Assembly: GCF_015706575.1 (NCBI RefSeq)
Contig: NW_024037074.1
Location: forward strand, 23,115,334-23,179,333
Length of the DNA: 64,000 nucleotides
Reading direction: 5' to 3'
From: Patiria miniata
Lineage: Eukaryota; Echinodermata; Asteroidea; Valvatida; Asterinidae
Shown: positions 46,400 to 58,039 of the stretch, in pieces
Layout: each line of letters opens with the position of its first letter
Numbering within the stretch: position 1 is the stretch's first letter
Program-made: the position numbers and the translations under genes
The notes under the pieces: model-generated
Database searches by the model: none
What the model saw: only the letters and a program-made list of their open reading frames with translations
What the model was told of the DNA's origin: nothing

Positions 46400-47785
46400 G
46401 AAACAATAATACAACTGGAACAATAATACAACTATAACTAATTTTAACTGTTATATTTAACGGCTTTAGATCTGGAGATTTACCTAACTTTAATCGGGGG
46501 TCAATACTGTACTAACAAATTATGTAAGATTTCCAGGGGTACCATGACAACCGATTTTAACACTTGTCATTTTTGTGTAAAATAATGGAAATGTGCATTA
46601 TGAGTCAAATTCCTGTTTCCTTTCCCCCAAATGATCAAGTATCCACTAAAAGACTAAAATTCATGGTAACGTGATCATGTATACTTAAGCTCCACATTTC
46701 AAATACTGAGTACGCGTACGGCACACAATACTGTGAAAAAAATCCGGTCAAAGTACGCGGCACCTGAATATTTTCAGCTTGTTCGTAGTTAATGTAATCA
46801 ATTTTTGTGATTAATTTCTAATTAAATTTGGAGTTCGTAGATAAAGTGATTATGTCTGCAACGAACAGCGTGAACAAATTCCCACTGGTATCTACTCTCC
46901 ATTATGACCCAACATGTTTTCGAAACATTTCCCACCTGAAAAATCTTATGAAGTAAGCTTCGGTCATAAAGTTATTTATCCACCGCGGCAAAAGAACAGA
47001 ACAGTAATTGGAAGGGAGTGTAAAGGATTCTAAATTACGAAATCTTGTATGCAGTACCGAGGGACCCCCCCCCCCAAAAAAAAAACCCGCTTGTGACCCC
47101 TCTACGCTTCTGTACTCCTTGTAATTTTGGACAATTGGTTTTTTTATATTAAATCCGCCGGCGAGAGGTTAACTTTGCAGGGTTGCGCGCGCAGAGATCA
47201 CAATGCCTTAAAAGAATTCGTCTACACAATCTACGCTAATATTACAGGAATTTGGATCGATTTTGGACAAATAGGAATTACCTATTCCCCAGAGTACTAC
47301 CCTTAACAAGGAAAACACACAATAATATATGCGATGATCCAATCCGTAGCAGAATTATCTGGGACCCCAAGTAAATTCCCTTTCATGAATCATATAAAAA
47401 AAAGTATTATGTCGTAGTATTGTGTTTAATAATTGATGGCCGTTAGCCATTGACGCAGGTCCCGATGAAACGGGCATTTTTTATTTTCAAAGCAAAACGA
47501 GCCCATGGCTTTTTTTTCTTCTTTTTTTTTTAAAAATGTCATGACCGGTCAGTGTTTGACGCTATCGACCTCAGGCACCTCTGTTCAATTGGTTGAAAAT
47601 ACTGTTTAAGAATACATAGGGTCACTCGGGTTCGTAAGTTGATTTCTGTTGTCGTTCTGTGCAAGATAATCTTGAAAATAACAGTCAACGACAATTTAAG
47701 TAGGCATAGCTTATTCTTTGTGGCAGATTTTCGTGTAGTCTTGGTCCCAGACTCCCCTTATGCAGACTGTCCCTGATAAGACAGT
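46400..47785. other. No gene recognised downstream of SQOR copy 1
   Basis: AT-rich with a short poly(C)/poly(A) patch near 47069. I looked for an exon encoding the missing SQOR tail (GYWGGP-like) and did not find one. Confidence 0.5.
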
Positions 47786-47789
47786 ATGG

Positions 47790-47896
47790 GCGCAGACCTG
47801 TAAATAGGACCGAAATTGCCTACGCCGGCCAAATCACGATTTGCATGCCCTCAAATTCTCCGGTATTCGAGCATTTTGAGGGCCGTGAACTTGAGG

Positions 47897-47933
<37 letters not shown>

Positions 47934-48208
47934 AAGAATGGTGGAAGCCGTGCAGAGGACTGCGAGCTCGTATTAGTGTGCAATGTGGATGAAATTACAT
48001 CCCAAATGGCTCTATTTTGCAACGGCGCGTAGGCGTCCGTTTTCAAAATGGCGATGAGCGTCAGGACTGCTTTTAGGGGTGATCATCGTTGGATGAAAAT
48101 TTCTCCCAAAAGTCATTGGATAACCCCCAAAAAAATTAACGGAAAATGAAAGATGATGAAATAGGCTTTAATTTGATGTGTGTCTCAAACACCTTGAAGA
48201 TCAGAGTT
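47790..48208 (+). other. Duplicate of the SQOR upstream region; possible 5' noncoding exon of SQOR copy 2
   Basis: The stretch shares ordered blocks with 36480-36658: ATTGCCTAC, GCCCTCAAATT, GAGCATTT, TGAACTT followed by TTTGTAAAAAA, GGAAGCC, and AACACCTT before GTT|GTGAGTATT. A run of about 30 A interrupts it near 47907-47932. The final GTGAGT at 48209 is in the position of the GTAAGT in copy 1. It could be a noncoding first exon spliced to 60881, or only a relic of the duplication. Confidence 0.4.
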
Positions 48209-48871
48209 GTGAGTATTTTAATAATTTTGGGAAGTGCGCGTAATACTAATTATCACTTTGACCTCCTCCCCCGGTCACGCTCATTTCCTCAACAATGGTT
48301 CACGTGCATGTTATAATGACAAATTTCACACACGATCGATCACAGACAGCAATATTACACCCTACTTTTATGCAACATTTTCTCACACTAGTACCTGCGA
48401 ATGGTTCACTGCCTTGCAGCAGATTGTCAACACACCATAGTTATAAAATTAAAATTAAAATTAAGAAACTAGGAGCTTCACTCTTCTAATTTGGGAAGCT
48501 CATGTAATTTACCTGATTGAAACACATTATTTTTTATTATGAAAGCGAATTGCTAAACTGAATGAAATGAATGTATTTTTGTGACCCAATGTGTATTTAG
48601 AAACTAATTAATTAAAAAAAAAATCAAAAGGGAGCTTCCATCAAAGATTTTTCAACTTGTATTTTCTTGATTAAGTTTGTAAGTTTTCTGGAATCGTTTA
48701 GAGGATTATAGTCGCCACCCTCCCCCTCGGCACGCTACAGTACAACCACATTGCTTATTTTCGCTTTGAAGAGGAGAATCAAGCCGAAAATAAAATGGAT
48801 TCACGACAGCCATAGCGAAACCACGGTGTTCACTCGGCCGTTGCATGCAGTGCGCGTTAACCAGCAGACAT

Positions 48872-49114
48872 GGGGCAATTTCATAGAGCTGCTTAAGCAC
48901 AAAATTTGCTTAGGCACAAAAAGGTCTTGCTTAATAAAATCAGGTTAGCGGCCAAAACTCCATGCGATTGTTATGCTAAGTAAACACCAGCTAAATACCA
49001 GTCACAAGCAATGTACATCACATGGAGTTTTGGCCGGTAACCTAATTTTACTAAGCAATGTTTTTTCGTGCTTAAGCAAATTTTCTGCTTAAGCAGATCT
49101 ATGAAATTGGGCCC
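48872..49114. mobile_element. Hairpin MITE, GGGCCCAATTTCATAGAGC family, second copy
   Basis: It starts GGGGCAATTTCATAGAGCTG and ends ATCTATGAAATTGGGCCC, and is inverted relative to 2377-2604, sharing GCCAGTCACAAGCAATGTACA-type central words. Confidence 0.85.
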
Positions 49115-49224
49115 TGCAGGTTGCACCGATTTAAGCTGTGAGTGACGTCACGAGTTTTTCCGCGATTTGTAAATCAGCCGCGCTGAGAGGACATTATTTA
49201 CAAGATGAATCAAATCAAGTCGCG

Positions 49225-49545
49225 GGAATTTTGGCAGCGCTACCCAGGAAATTCCAAACATACCTCCTCGCGTGCTTTAGCTTGAATACAGCCCGCGTGA
49301 TGTATGCAGTGGCGTACCAAGGACTAACATTCTGAGGGGGCACCTGGGGGTGCACACATTTTTCAAGGGGGGCACATGAAGGCAACTGATATATACTTTT
49401 GTTCAATTCAAGATTTCAGATGGGGGAACGGACATACGCTGGGGGCACGTGCCCCCCCCCCTACCGTGCCTCCCTCTCCCTCGTAGTTACGCCACTGGAT
49501 GTATGTTCAGAATTTCCCGGGTAGCGCTGCCGAGGTTCCCAAGAC
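49225..49545. mobile_element. Older hairpin element split by a hAT MITE
   Basis: TTGGCAGCGCTACCCAGG and CCGGGTAGCGCTGCCGAGG are inverted and would lie close together if the inserted 49307-49497 element and one target repeat were absent. Confidence 0.75.
49307..49497. mobile_element. hAT-type MITE with 8-bp target duplication
   Basis: 191 bp with ends CAGTGGCGTACC / GTTACGCCACTG. Perfect GATGTATG flanks it at 49299-49306 and 49498-49505. It contains G- and C-runs like the 24.5-26.8 kb cluster. Confidence 0.92.
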
Positions 49546-49825
49546 AAAATTTGATTCGTGTTGTTGATAGTGGCCTACACGACCGCAGGCGGCTTTACCG
49601 CTCTTAAGAGGGACCGGCTGTATTAGTTGATTAAAATCTGTATCCAGTCTTCGAACAAGACTAGTTTTCGTGTGAGGGTGGAAGCTTTCTTGACGTCATA
49701 GTTGGTGCTTAAATAGCTGAGTAGTGTTAATATAGTGCATGTAGAATGAAAATCGCCGACCATTGAAGACGTGGAATTGACAAACCATTTTCAGGGCATT
49801 GACACATCTTGCACTGTCCAAGTAC

Positions 49826-51154
49826 ATGCGACATAATAGAAGGATGTCGAACAACGCAACTTCAACAGGCGAAGATGGTTCAGCGGCGTCCGTCTACGAC
49901 AGTTATGGCGAAAAGCAGTTCGTAGCTGCTTTGACCAGTCTCATCTCTTTCGCCGGTGTCGCGGGCAACAGCGTCGTCTTGCTGGCTGTAATCCTGTCCC
50001 GCAAACCCCGCACGATCACCAACGTGTTTGTGGTCAACTTGGCGGTAGCGGATCTCTTCACTTGTCTGAGTTTACCCATCATGGTCCTGGCGTTGCTGAG
50101 CGAGAACAGGGAAAAGCTGCTTGTATCGGAGAGTCTTTGTGCCTTTGAGGGGTTCTTGCTTATCGTTTGCGTCGGATGCAGCATGAACAACATCGCGATG
50201 ATAGCCGTCTACCGTGCCTTGATCACTCGCCGAAAAACCCGGAGCCGTTTTGTCTCCCTGTTCAACCGGCGCGGTCTGGCAACAATAGTCGCTACAACCT
50301 GGCTTATCCCTTGTGCATTAGGACTTGTCCCCATCGTATCTGAATTCGGCTCGTACGAATACGACGCCAAAATGAGCACTTGCTCTTTTAACCCTACAGC
50401 TTCGGGGTCTGGTACATTCAGCAAAATCATGATGGTCGCCTTCTATCCAGTGCAGCTGGTTTTAACGTTCGCCAGCAGTGCATTCATCATCTTGAAGGTA
50501 AAGAAGTATGCCAGGAGGGTAAATGCTGCACACGGACAGCCTCATCCCGAGGGTACCGTAGCCATAGTCGGTGAAATCATGAGGCAAGAAACACAAGACG
50601 ACACACACGGGCAGCTTCATCCATCAGCCCAGGCCTCTCAACATCGCCTCCTGGATGGACGCAGAGTCGAGCACTCACCCGCTAATTCGTCCTCACGCGC
50701 CGCTGGCAGACAAGAAGCGCAAGAAGACGCACACGGACAGCCTCATCCATCAGCCCAGGCTTCTCAACATCGCCTCCTTGATGGACATGGAGCTAGAGTC
50801 GAGCCCTCCACCGCTAACCCGTCCTCACGACCCGCTGGCAGACATATATACCAGCACAGGCCGCCATATCGTCGAAGCACCGACGTCACCCGCTGTTTAT
50901 TTATCGTCGTCTTCTTCTTCGTGCTGTGCTGCACGCCCTATTTGATAACCATGGCAGTTCTGAAAGACCGAGTCAAGAAATATGTCCCCTTTTTGGCCCC
51001 ACTGATTTTGGCCAATAGCTGCATCAACCCTGTGATTTACACGGCCCGGCACCCAGACTTCAAGCTGGTGTGTCGCTGCATCATGCTGTGTAGACTTGCA
51101 AAAATACCCATGAAATCTTCTTTTCTCCGGAGATTGCTCCAATTCCGAAGATGA
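49826..51154 (+). CDS. Class A (rhodopsin-like) GPCR, intronless, orphan
   Basis: 442 aa from the ATG at 49826; the ATG at 49844 gives 436 aa and directly precedes SNNATS, a glycosylation sequon. Seven membrane segments can be read. TM1 has AGNSVV (N1.50), TM2 LAVADL (D2.50), TM3 starts after SLCAF (C3.25), and a matching extracellular Cys lies in STCSFNP. TM4 has TTW, TM5 AFYPV, TM6 FVLCCTPYL (variant CWxP), and TM7 NPVIY before helix 8. The DRY motif at the end of TM3 reads Tyr-Arg-Ala (AVYRALIT): Arg is kept, the acidic residue and Tyr are lost. The overall style recalls the melatonin receptor/GPR84/Moody-like group, but I cannot name an orthologue. The third intracellular loop is long and hydrophilic and holds an internal tandem duplication (50585-50842). 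Intronless receptors of this kind often arise by retroposition. It may lie inside intron 1 of SQOR copy 2. Confidence 0.9.
   Translation: MRHNRRMSNNATSTGEDGSAASVYDSYGEKQFVAALTSLISFAGVAGNSVVLLAVILSRKPRTITNVFVVNLAVADLFTCLSLPIMVLALLSENREKLLVSESLCAFEGFLLIVCVGCSMNNIAMIAVYRALITRRKTRSRFVSLFNRRGLATIVATTWLIPCALGLVPIVSEFGSYEYDAKMSTCSFNPTASGSGTFSKIMMVAFYPVQLVLTFASSAFIILKVKKYARRVNAAHGQPHPEGTVAIVGEIMRQETQDDTHGQLHPSAQASQHRLLDGRRVEHSPANSSSRAAGRQEAQEDAHGQPHPSAQASQHRLLDGHGARVEPSTANPSSRPAGRHIYQHRPPYRRSTDVTRCLFIVVFFFVLCCTPYLITMAVLKDRVKKYVPFLAPLILANSCINPVIYTARHPDFKLVCRCIMLCRLAKIPMKSSFLRRLLQFRR
50585..50842 (+). repeat. In-frame tandem duplication in the GPCR third intracellular loop
   Basis: Unit 1 is 50585-50710 (126 bp) and unit 2 is 50711-50842 (132 bp, one in-frame 6-bp insertion). 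Each encodes roughly Q-E-x-Q-x-D-x-HGQ-HPSAQASQHRLLDG, then an SNPSSR-like and AGR end. A third partial HGQPHPEG start lies just upstream near 50532. The units are His/Gln-rich and differ by several substitutions, so the duplication is not brand new. Confidence 0.85.
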
Positions 51155-51169
51155 GACTTGGGGAGTCAG

Positions 51170-51235
51170 GTCGTCAAAATATTAGTCCCACCTTCATGAC
51201 CAGCGGGTTCGAACCCCACCCAGGCCGACATGTTG
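51170..51235 (+). repeat. SINE-like fragment after the GPCR
   Basis: GCGGGTTCGAACCCCACCC is a B-box-like T-arm without a matching A box. Only a remnant. Confidence 0.45.
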
Positions 51236-51539
51236 ATTTTTTCTAATAAGTTTCTTTATTGTCTTTTTCCTGTAGGGTTCTTCAAGATCATGCCCTTTTG
51301 AAGAATCCATGAAGAATTAGACTTACAATTTTTAAAAAAATTAATAAGTCCCCACCAAAAAGGGTATGAGACAGTAAGTTTACAACTCCTTTAGAATGAT
51401 TCGTCTTATTTTTCTTGTAAACCGGAACATTTTTCAATTGAAAAGAAAACTACATCTTTTTGCAATGGTTGAGGTAGCCTACCACCCCACCTCCCGACTA
51501 ACCAATGTTAATTATTTACATTATGGATACAAATTCTGG

Positions 51540-51910
51540 TTCCCTAAATATTGTCATCACTCAATGATTATGTTTTCTGTTGCTGTCACGGTATGAAAAT
51601 CTGATTATTAGCCTCTAGCTTATGGCATTCTTAATATTTGTTAAATTTGAAAATACCATTTTTGTTTGCAGGGGACATTGGCACGGACCGGCTGTTTACC
51701 GCAAAATATTTCATCTTGGTTTCTCCAAGTAAAACAAGAGACGCAGTTCAAGGAGTATCAGTTCAAGTGGCCTTGGGTGGAGGTTTATACAGTATGGCAT
51801 ATTTTTTGTAATGTTTTTAAACTATACTCAGAGAAATTACAGGCTTCAAAAGCGGTGGGATATTATTTTCTGTTTTGTGTTCGATTTCTGGTTATTTTCA
51901 TTTCAGGAGC
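51540..51910 (+). repeat. Duplicated segment, copy 1 (mate at 53650-54115)
   Basis: Shared in order: GAGACGCAGTTCA, GGAGTATCAGT, ATGGCAT, CAGAGAAATTACAGGCTTCA, AAAGNGGTGGGAT, TTTTGTGTTCGATTT. No coding sense seen. Copy 2 lies about 2.2 kb downstream in direct orientation. Confidence 0.75.
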
Positions 51911-53211
51911 TTTGCTATACAGAAAGTGACCGAGAGTTAAAAAAAATATATACATTTGAATTAAAAAGAGACGTGGCTCGCTCCATTTAATAAAAAATAT
52001 CATAGGAATAAAGTACCTGTTATTAACAAAGAACTTCAACAATGTCACGTGATTTGCATACTCTATTCATACGGTTCAGCTGTCCACCACTGATCATTTG
52101 CCAATACGCACCAAGCAGTTGATTTTTTTTTAAATATGATGCACTGATTTCGTCGGTTTTCCTTCCTATTCTCGTACTATAATTTTTATTTTTGTCCCCA
52201 CCTCTAAAACTGAACATCTTCTTCTTTATCTTTCTCTTCCGTCTTCAGGCTTGTGCACATAAAGACTCTTTGGTTTCATTGCCAGAAAGAATTAGAGTAA
52301 AAAGAATGCCAAAAATGTTTAAAGACCTACCTTTAAATTGAACATACAAAACCCTATTGTTTCTGCAATGCGCATGTGCAACTAAAACGGAATATCGAAC
52401 CATGATAAACCAAAAGTAAATGTAAATATTGTGCTGAATGTAATTATTTCAGATTTTTAAACAGTAGGCTACGACTTAAAGGTATAAAACACAATGTACA
52501 ACGTTTCCATATTGTCAATCGTAACATAGTGAATGTGAAAAGATATTACGTATGCATTAGTATTTTTAGAATGATATTTACAACTGTGCACCGATTTTTT
52601 TTTATAACAGCGTTTGCTTTAGTATTTTTTTTTTGAACCAATCATTTTGTGCTTATGTGACGTTTGTATTGGTGTGGTATTAAGATCGATTGTGCAGCCG
52701 GAAAGAAATATGCTTTTGCCTTCGTTTGGTACAATGTGTGCACCGATGATTGCATTGCGGGGAACCCCGTGGCTTTTTGAAATTGTACTCTTCAAATACA
52801 CAATGAGGCACGATGACTGCTTTGGTGTATTATCATTTGTTGTGAGGTATATATGATATAGATATAATGTAAAATTGATTTTGCCTTCACTAACAACCAA
52901 AAACTTGCCATCCGCGCTGACGAGAATTGACGTGTCTACAGTCGCGGGTCATAATTTGATCCGGAATCCAGGTCAGATTTGACACTTTTCCGGGTCCAAA
53001 TTACACTTTTGCCAGAAGGTTATTGGATCAAAATGAGTCGTAAAATGACTCCGCACAGTGTCAGTTCTAACCGGAAAGGTGTCAGCATGACTTTTTCAGT
53101 GTTGTGAGTCGTATTTGCAAATAGCGTAAGCCTTTTATATACAAGGGATCCAAGGGTAGGGAAATGAGGTAGCTTACACCCCCCAGACCATAGTGTTAAT
53201 TATTATATAAT

Positions 53212-53628
53212 CGTCACCGTCACCATGAGCTGACACTCACGCGCGCGTGAGTGCGCTGCACGCGTACGTATTTACAGAACCGGGATAGTTTGGGTTTCTG
53301 ACATCCTCCACAGTGCGGCACTTTTAGATAAGAGCGCACCCCGTGCATTTTCGGTTTCACGAACTGACGCTGATCTTAATTTTACCAATTGAAACGCTTT
53401 TTAATTAAAAATTTGTAGCATCACACAAGTACACGGATAGATTTAATTCGTGTCAAACATTTCAAGCCGTTTTTCTCCGTTCTGTATTGGCGCATCATGT
53501 ACGGGGTGCGCTCTAAAGGTGCCGCACTGTGGAGGATGTCAGTTCGTGAAACCCAAAATATCCCGGTTCTGTAAATACGCGCGCGTGCAGCGCACTCACG
53601 CGCGTGTCAGTTTGTGGTGACGGTGACG
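53212..53628. mobile_element. Long-arm MITE, CGTCACCGTCACC termini
   Basis: 417 bp with arms of about 140 bp (CGTCACCGTCACCATGAGCT mirrored at the right end). ATATAAT flanks it at 53205-53211 and 53629-53635. The arms hold GTGAGTGCGCTGCACGCG and GATGTCAG/CTGACATC. Confidence 0.85.
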
Positions 53629-53649
53629 ATATAATGGGGGGATGCTAAA

Positions 53650-54115
53650 ATTCTTCAAATAACTTCATCCCTTAATAATTTAAATACCGTGGTATAGAAA
53701 AAAGGATTATGAGCCTCTTATGACATTATTTAGATACATTGTATTTCTTAAATTATAATTTTCTTTCTCGTGGATTCCAGTTACATTGACGTCCGTGCAC
53801 TTTTATTCTGTATTCATAGGAATTGTGCATTACTTTGTGAACCCAGCAAGTACTGTGGGGAAATAGTGAGGGTTAACTATAATTTTTTTTTGCATTTGGA
53901 GGGGATATTGGGACAATATTTCATCATGGTTTCTCCTTTTGAAACACGAGACGCAGTTCAGGGAGTATCAGTGCCCTGGGGTTGAGGGTTATAGCATGGC
54001 ATTACGTTCTGTTTTGAATTTAAAATCAGAGAAATTACAGGCTTCAAAAGGGGTGGGATTTTTTTTTCCATTTTGTGTTCGATTTTTTTTCTTTTCATTT
54101 CCTGATTCTCAATCT
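53650..54115 (+). repeat. Duplicated segment, copy 2
   Basis: Direct repeat of 51540-51910, with several indels. The 53212-53628 MITE lies just upstream. Confidence 0.75.
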
Positions 54116-54764
54116 CATTTTAATTTGAATGCCTGTGTGTATTACTCTGTTGCTAGCTTAGCTTCAAAGCATTTGAGCATTCCTTTATAGATAGCTGTAA
54201 AAATGGAATATTTTACTAAAACATATACATAACGTCTGCATAGATATAGGATCAATTTCAGTAAAAACAAAATCAGTTGAGTGGAAGAACATGCTCATGG
54301 TAATGCATGCGACATTGGCGTATCAGATTTAATTTTTCTTTTAAGGAAACAAACATTAATCCCGTCACTTATATAGGTTTTTAACTGTTAAAATCGAGGG
54401 GCCTTTTGTTTGCTTGTGGTGATTTAAATTGTTGATCAAGAGTTTGGAAGTAAATTGTTAGTTAAGAGAATGTATATGGTCTCTATGGATTAAAAACAAT
54501 GAAGTTGATGTTCTGTCGAATGTTCGAATTAAACCTGACTTGCTGACTAGTTTTCATTATGTTCAGGGTTCTCTTAAGAGGTGGATAATAGGCATTCATA
54601 GCCATAAGTATTAAGTATTGTATTTTTTCCCTTTCAAACCCTGCAGTAGGTTGTGTGGACTTAACATACAGGATGTCTTTAACTGTAAAAATGTTTTCCC
54701 TCGCTATTTTCTAGCAATACAAACGTTATCACCTCTGAATGAGACATCAAACGAAGAAGAAAAA

Positions 54765-55190
54765 AAATCGAAAAAGTAAACAAATACATAAAGGGGGGGG
54801 GGGCGCTGAAACCTCTGTTGATGCTAGTGGGCGCTCTTCTTTCTTATCAATTTATTCACATTTCATTAAGCCGTACGATTAAGTGGGGTGGGGACCTGAA
54901 CCTCTTTTGACGTTAGATCACGCTCTTATCATTTATTCACATTTCATAAAGTCGTTCGGTTAAGGGAAGTCAAAAATAGTCATCCAGATTCCTCTTTGTT
55001 TTCAGAAAAAGTAAACAAATACATAAAAAAGGGGGCGGGACTGAACCTCTTTTGACGCTAGAGGGTGCTCTTCTTATCAATTTATTCACATTTGATAAAG
55101 CCGTACGGTTAAATGAAGGGAAGTAAAAAAAAAATAGTCATCTAGATTCCTCTTCGGTTTTATGAACTCAAATAAATACTAAAAAAAAAC
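54765..55190 (+). repeat. Tandem repeat, about 236-bp unit
   Basis: GAAAAAGTAAACAAATACAT starts units at about 54767 and 55004. Each holds CTGAACCTCTTTTGACG(C/T)TAG, TTATTCACATTT and AAGCCGTACG. A partial inner unit begins near 54885. Confidence 0.8.
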
Positions 55191-55747
55191 ATTTTCTTTG
55201 ACAAGCAGCAATTTTCTTTGTAATTTCTGTTTTCGGGTGTGTGTGTGGGGGGGGGGGGGCACACTTTCAACATCGGGCCTTCGGTCATTCACCGTTGTCG
55301 CATCATCGACATGGATAAAAAATACCCTAAGGCTGTTGTCACGCGCTCTGTATTATGTTACGCGATACGCGCCCGACTGTTGTTGTTTTACAAAACACTG
55401 CATTTGAATTGACCAATCACTCGTTTAGTCCTGATTTGGGAATGAAATGACGTCACGATTTAGTACAGTCGACTCCAATTGGCTGAGGCGCGAAGCAGAT
55501 AATTCTGCATGCTTTGACATATCAGACGTTATACAGGAGACTTGGCTCCGTGGATAGCGGGTGATACTCAGACTACCTGGGGAGGGCCCTTTTTCGAGGG
55601 GGGGGGGGCGCACCCCCCAATTCACAGTGCCCTCTCCCAAGTGCCCCCCTCAAGAAAAATCTCCAATGAAATCGTCTTCTATCACAATTCACAGTGCTCT
55701 ATACATCTCTGTAGAGCTATAATTATGCAACAAATTCAGGATATGAG

Positions 55748-56255
55748 TTAAAGGGGCACTAGGTCCTGAAATCCCCGAAAATTTCATGTTTTGGATTGTT
55801 TACTAATCCTATTTTAAACATTTGGTTGAAAGAAAACCAACCTAATGTCTTACCGTTCCCGAGAAAAGACGAAAAAACAATCAGTTGTTTACATCGGACA
55901 CAACGGAGCACGAATACGTTTTTCCTTTCATTCCCTGTTTGTACAATATACACGTGTGTCTCGGGATCAGCGGTGACCAATCACCAAGGCATACATTTTT
56001 TCCCCCTCGACGTCCGCAAAAGGCGAACACTTTACGAATGAAATCACGACTAGCACCCAAACAGCTCGACTTTTGGGGGTCGCAAAAGTGGACCCCGAAA
56101 TTCGTTCACGCACGCATAATACAGGAATAACACAAAAACACCCAGTTTTTACTGAGGATAAGCGTGTGAATGTTTGATCTTTCCGATCAACATCATTTTG
56201 TTCAAAGCGCATTTTGTAGCCCAATTGGGCTGTTCCAGGACCCAGTGTCCCTTGA
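55748..56255. mobile_element. TTAA-type element, fuller copy
   Basis: TTAAAGGGGCACTAGGTCCTG at the left is mirrored by CAGGACCCAGTGTCCCTTGA at the right. CCCAATTGGGC lies inside. Inverted relative to 5462-5975. Confidence 0.7.
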
Positions 56256-56372
56256 AGCAAACTTTGGCATATTTCTTTTCTGGACAGACTGTTTCGTACC
56301 GTACGGTACAGGCACTCATCAGCAGAATGACATAGAATATACAATACAAGTAGCATCTTCCCCAACCTCGTC

Positions 56373-56881
56373 CCCAGTGCTTACTTTATTTCCAACCTCG
56401 TTTCCAATAGTAAGCCCTGGAAAGAACACTTTTCTCCTGTATCCTGATTCGATATCGCAATTGGAGTAATGGATTTATATCGTGTAGATGGTGTTGTTAT
56501 TTCCAACGTGCATTACGTGTTCTCACGATCATTGTAATTATAACGTCCACGCCTTCTCAAAAATTCTCTTTTCCTTTCTAATTTGCTCAATATGAAATGT
56601 GATATTGCATATTGGCGGGATAAGATTGTAACATTTTAACTTCGCCACAATCGTGTTTTCGTAAAAAAAAATAGCTCACGGCGCGACGAATTGATTGTGT
56701 TTTTACCCCAGACACCGCACACAAAAAACAAACGCTAATGTAACGTCCAGGCAGGCACCAGACTATTCTTCATTATTTTGATACATGTGCAAAAAATTTG
56801 CACATGCAAATGATCCAATAAGAGGGTGAGAGAGCAGGTAGTGGTGAGCGCGTACTGCTCGACACCCTGGGGACGAAGTTG
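56373..56881 (+). mobile_element. CAACCTCGTCCCCAG element, full-length copy
   Basis: CAACCTCGTCCCCAG opens and CTGGGGACGAAGTTG closes it, about 509 bp. Relatives are 20869-20960, 34720-35240 and 61776-62235. No protein seen. Confidence 0.75.
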
Positions 56882-57499
56882 AACTAAGAACCTGTCTCGA
56901 AGCCTGCACTTAGAGACAATTTCGCTTCTCTTATTTAGTGTACCTAGATCTGGCCTGCATGTGATTATGTACTTCTCTGCTATACACAAATTACTTCTCT
57001 TGTTTACGTTAGAGTATGGCAGTTCTTTCTGAACAATGTCCCATTTAATTTCATAGTCCGTCCCATTTAATTTCATAGTCCTTCCCCTCGTCCTTTAAGC
57101 CCAGTATATGTTGACTTAGCTCTGTTTGTGACCTCTTGCTCTCCGATCCGAATGACTGACGCCCCCCCCCCCTCAGTTTCGCAACTGATTCAGTGTTATT
57201 TTAATTCTGTACAGTGTGTATAAAAAAAAATGCAAACAAAACACAACGGAATGTCAGACGTTTTTATATTGTTTTATTCATGCTGACATTAACATTGGAT
57301 GTATACATTATAAGTAGTAAAATTAATGTGCAAGGGAAAACAAGTCACAAATTAAATGTGGATTAACTTATTTTAAGAATGACCTACAGAAGCGTCAGCA
57401 CAGGGGGTCAGGAGAAGCCAAGGGCTTTTATTCCTCCCCCTATCCCATTTCCATTATCACCCGTATTATAGTTATAGATAATATAGTTTGAAAGATACG

Positions 57500-57725
57500 C
57501 CTTTCCACTTAAGAATGAGACATCAAACGTCCAAATCTAATAGTTTTTGCTAGAGTTATGAGTTATTTTCCAAGAGAGGTCAAATTGACCAAGGGACCGA
57601 GCTTTCAATTTTAGGAGTAGGGCCAAAGTTATAGCCTAATAGCCTCTGTACGTGTGGACAATATAATTGCCTGGCCTTCCAAAATATGTTTAGCGAGTAA
57701 ACACAATTCTAAACACTTTCTCAAT
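57500..57725. mobile_element. Half copy of the 37140-37555 palindrome
   Basis: AACGTCCAAATCTAATAG, GAGTTATGAGTTATTTTCCAA, GAGAGGTCAAATTGACC and AGCGAGTAAACACAATTCTA match the other copy. A 79-codon open frame starts at its edge (57724) and is not recognised. Confidence 0.7.
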
Positions 57726-58039
57726 GAACTCGCAGAAGGTTAACGTTAACCCAACCTATCTCAGCGCTACACCGAACGGCTGCCCTCTGACAAAAGGGAC
57801 TTTGCAGACGGGCGAACCAAATTCGCTCATTGTCAAACTGGCCATTATGCGAAATCACCCAAGCAAATATGACCTAGGATTTGATGTCAATAAAGCACAC
57901 TCTGACAAATGTTTAGCAGTCAGCAGTAGCGGCCGTATGCTTTACCCCGTTTTGCCGAGGTGACTTCGATCGTGAATGAAGTAAGTATAGTTTATTAAAA
58001 TCATTTGGGTGAAATAATTTTGGGGAATTTAATTACTTT

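Noticed and set aside
47069-47095. Poly(C)/poly(A) patch as a gene-end signal for SQOR
   Set aside because: It lacks AATAAA and lies 680 bp past the last exon. More likely another MITE remnant.
49799-49825. A longer GPCR reading frame starting at 49799
   Set aside because: That codon is TTG. The first ATG is at 49826, so the longer form is unlikely in an animal gene.
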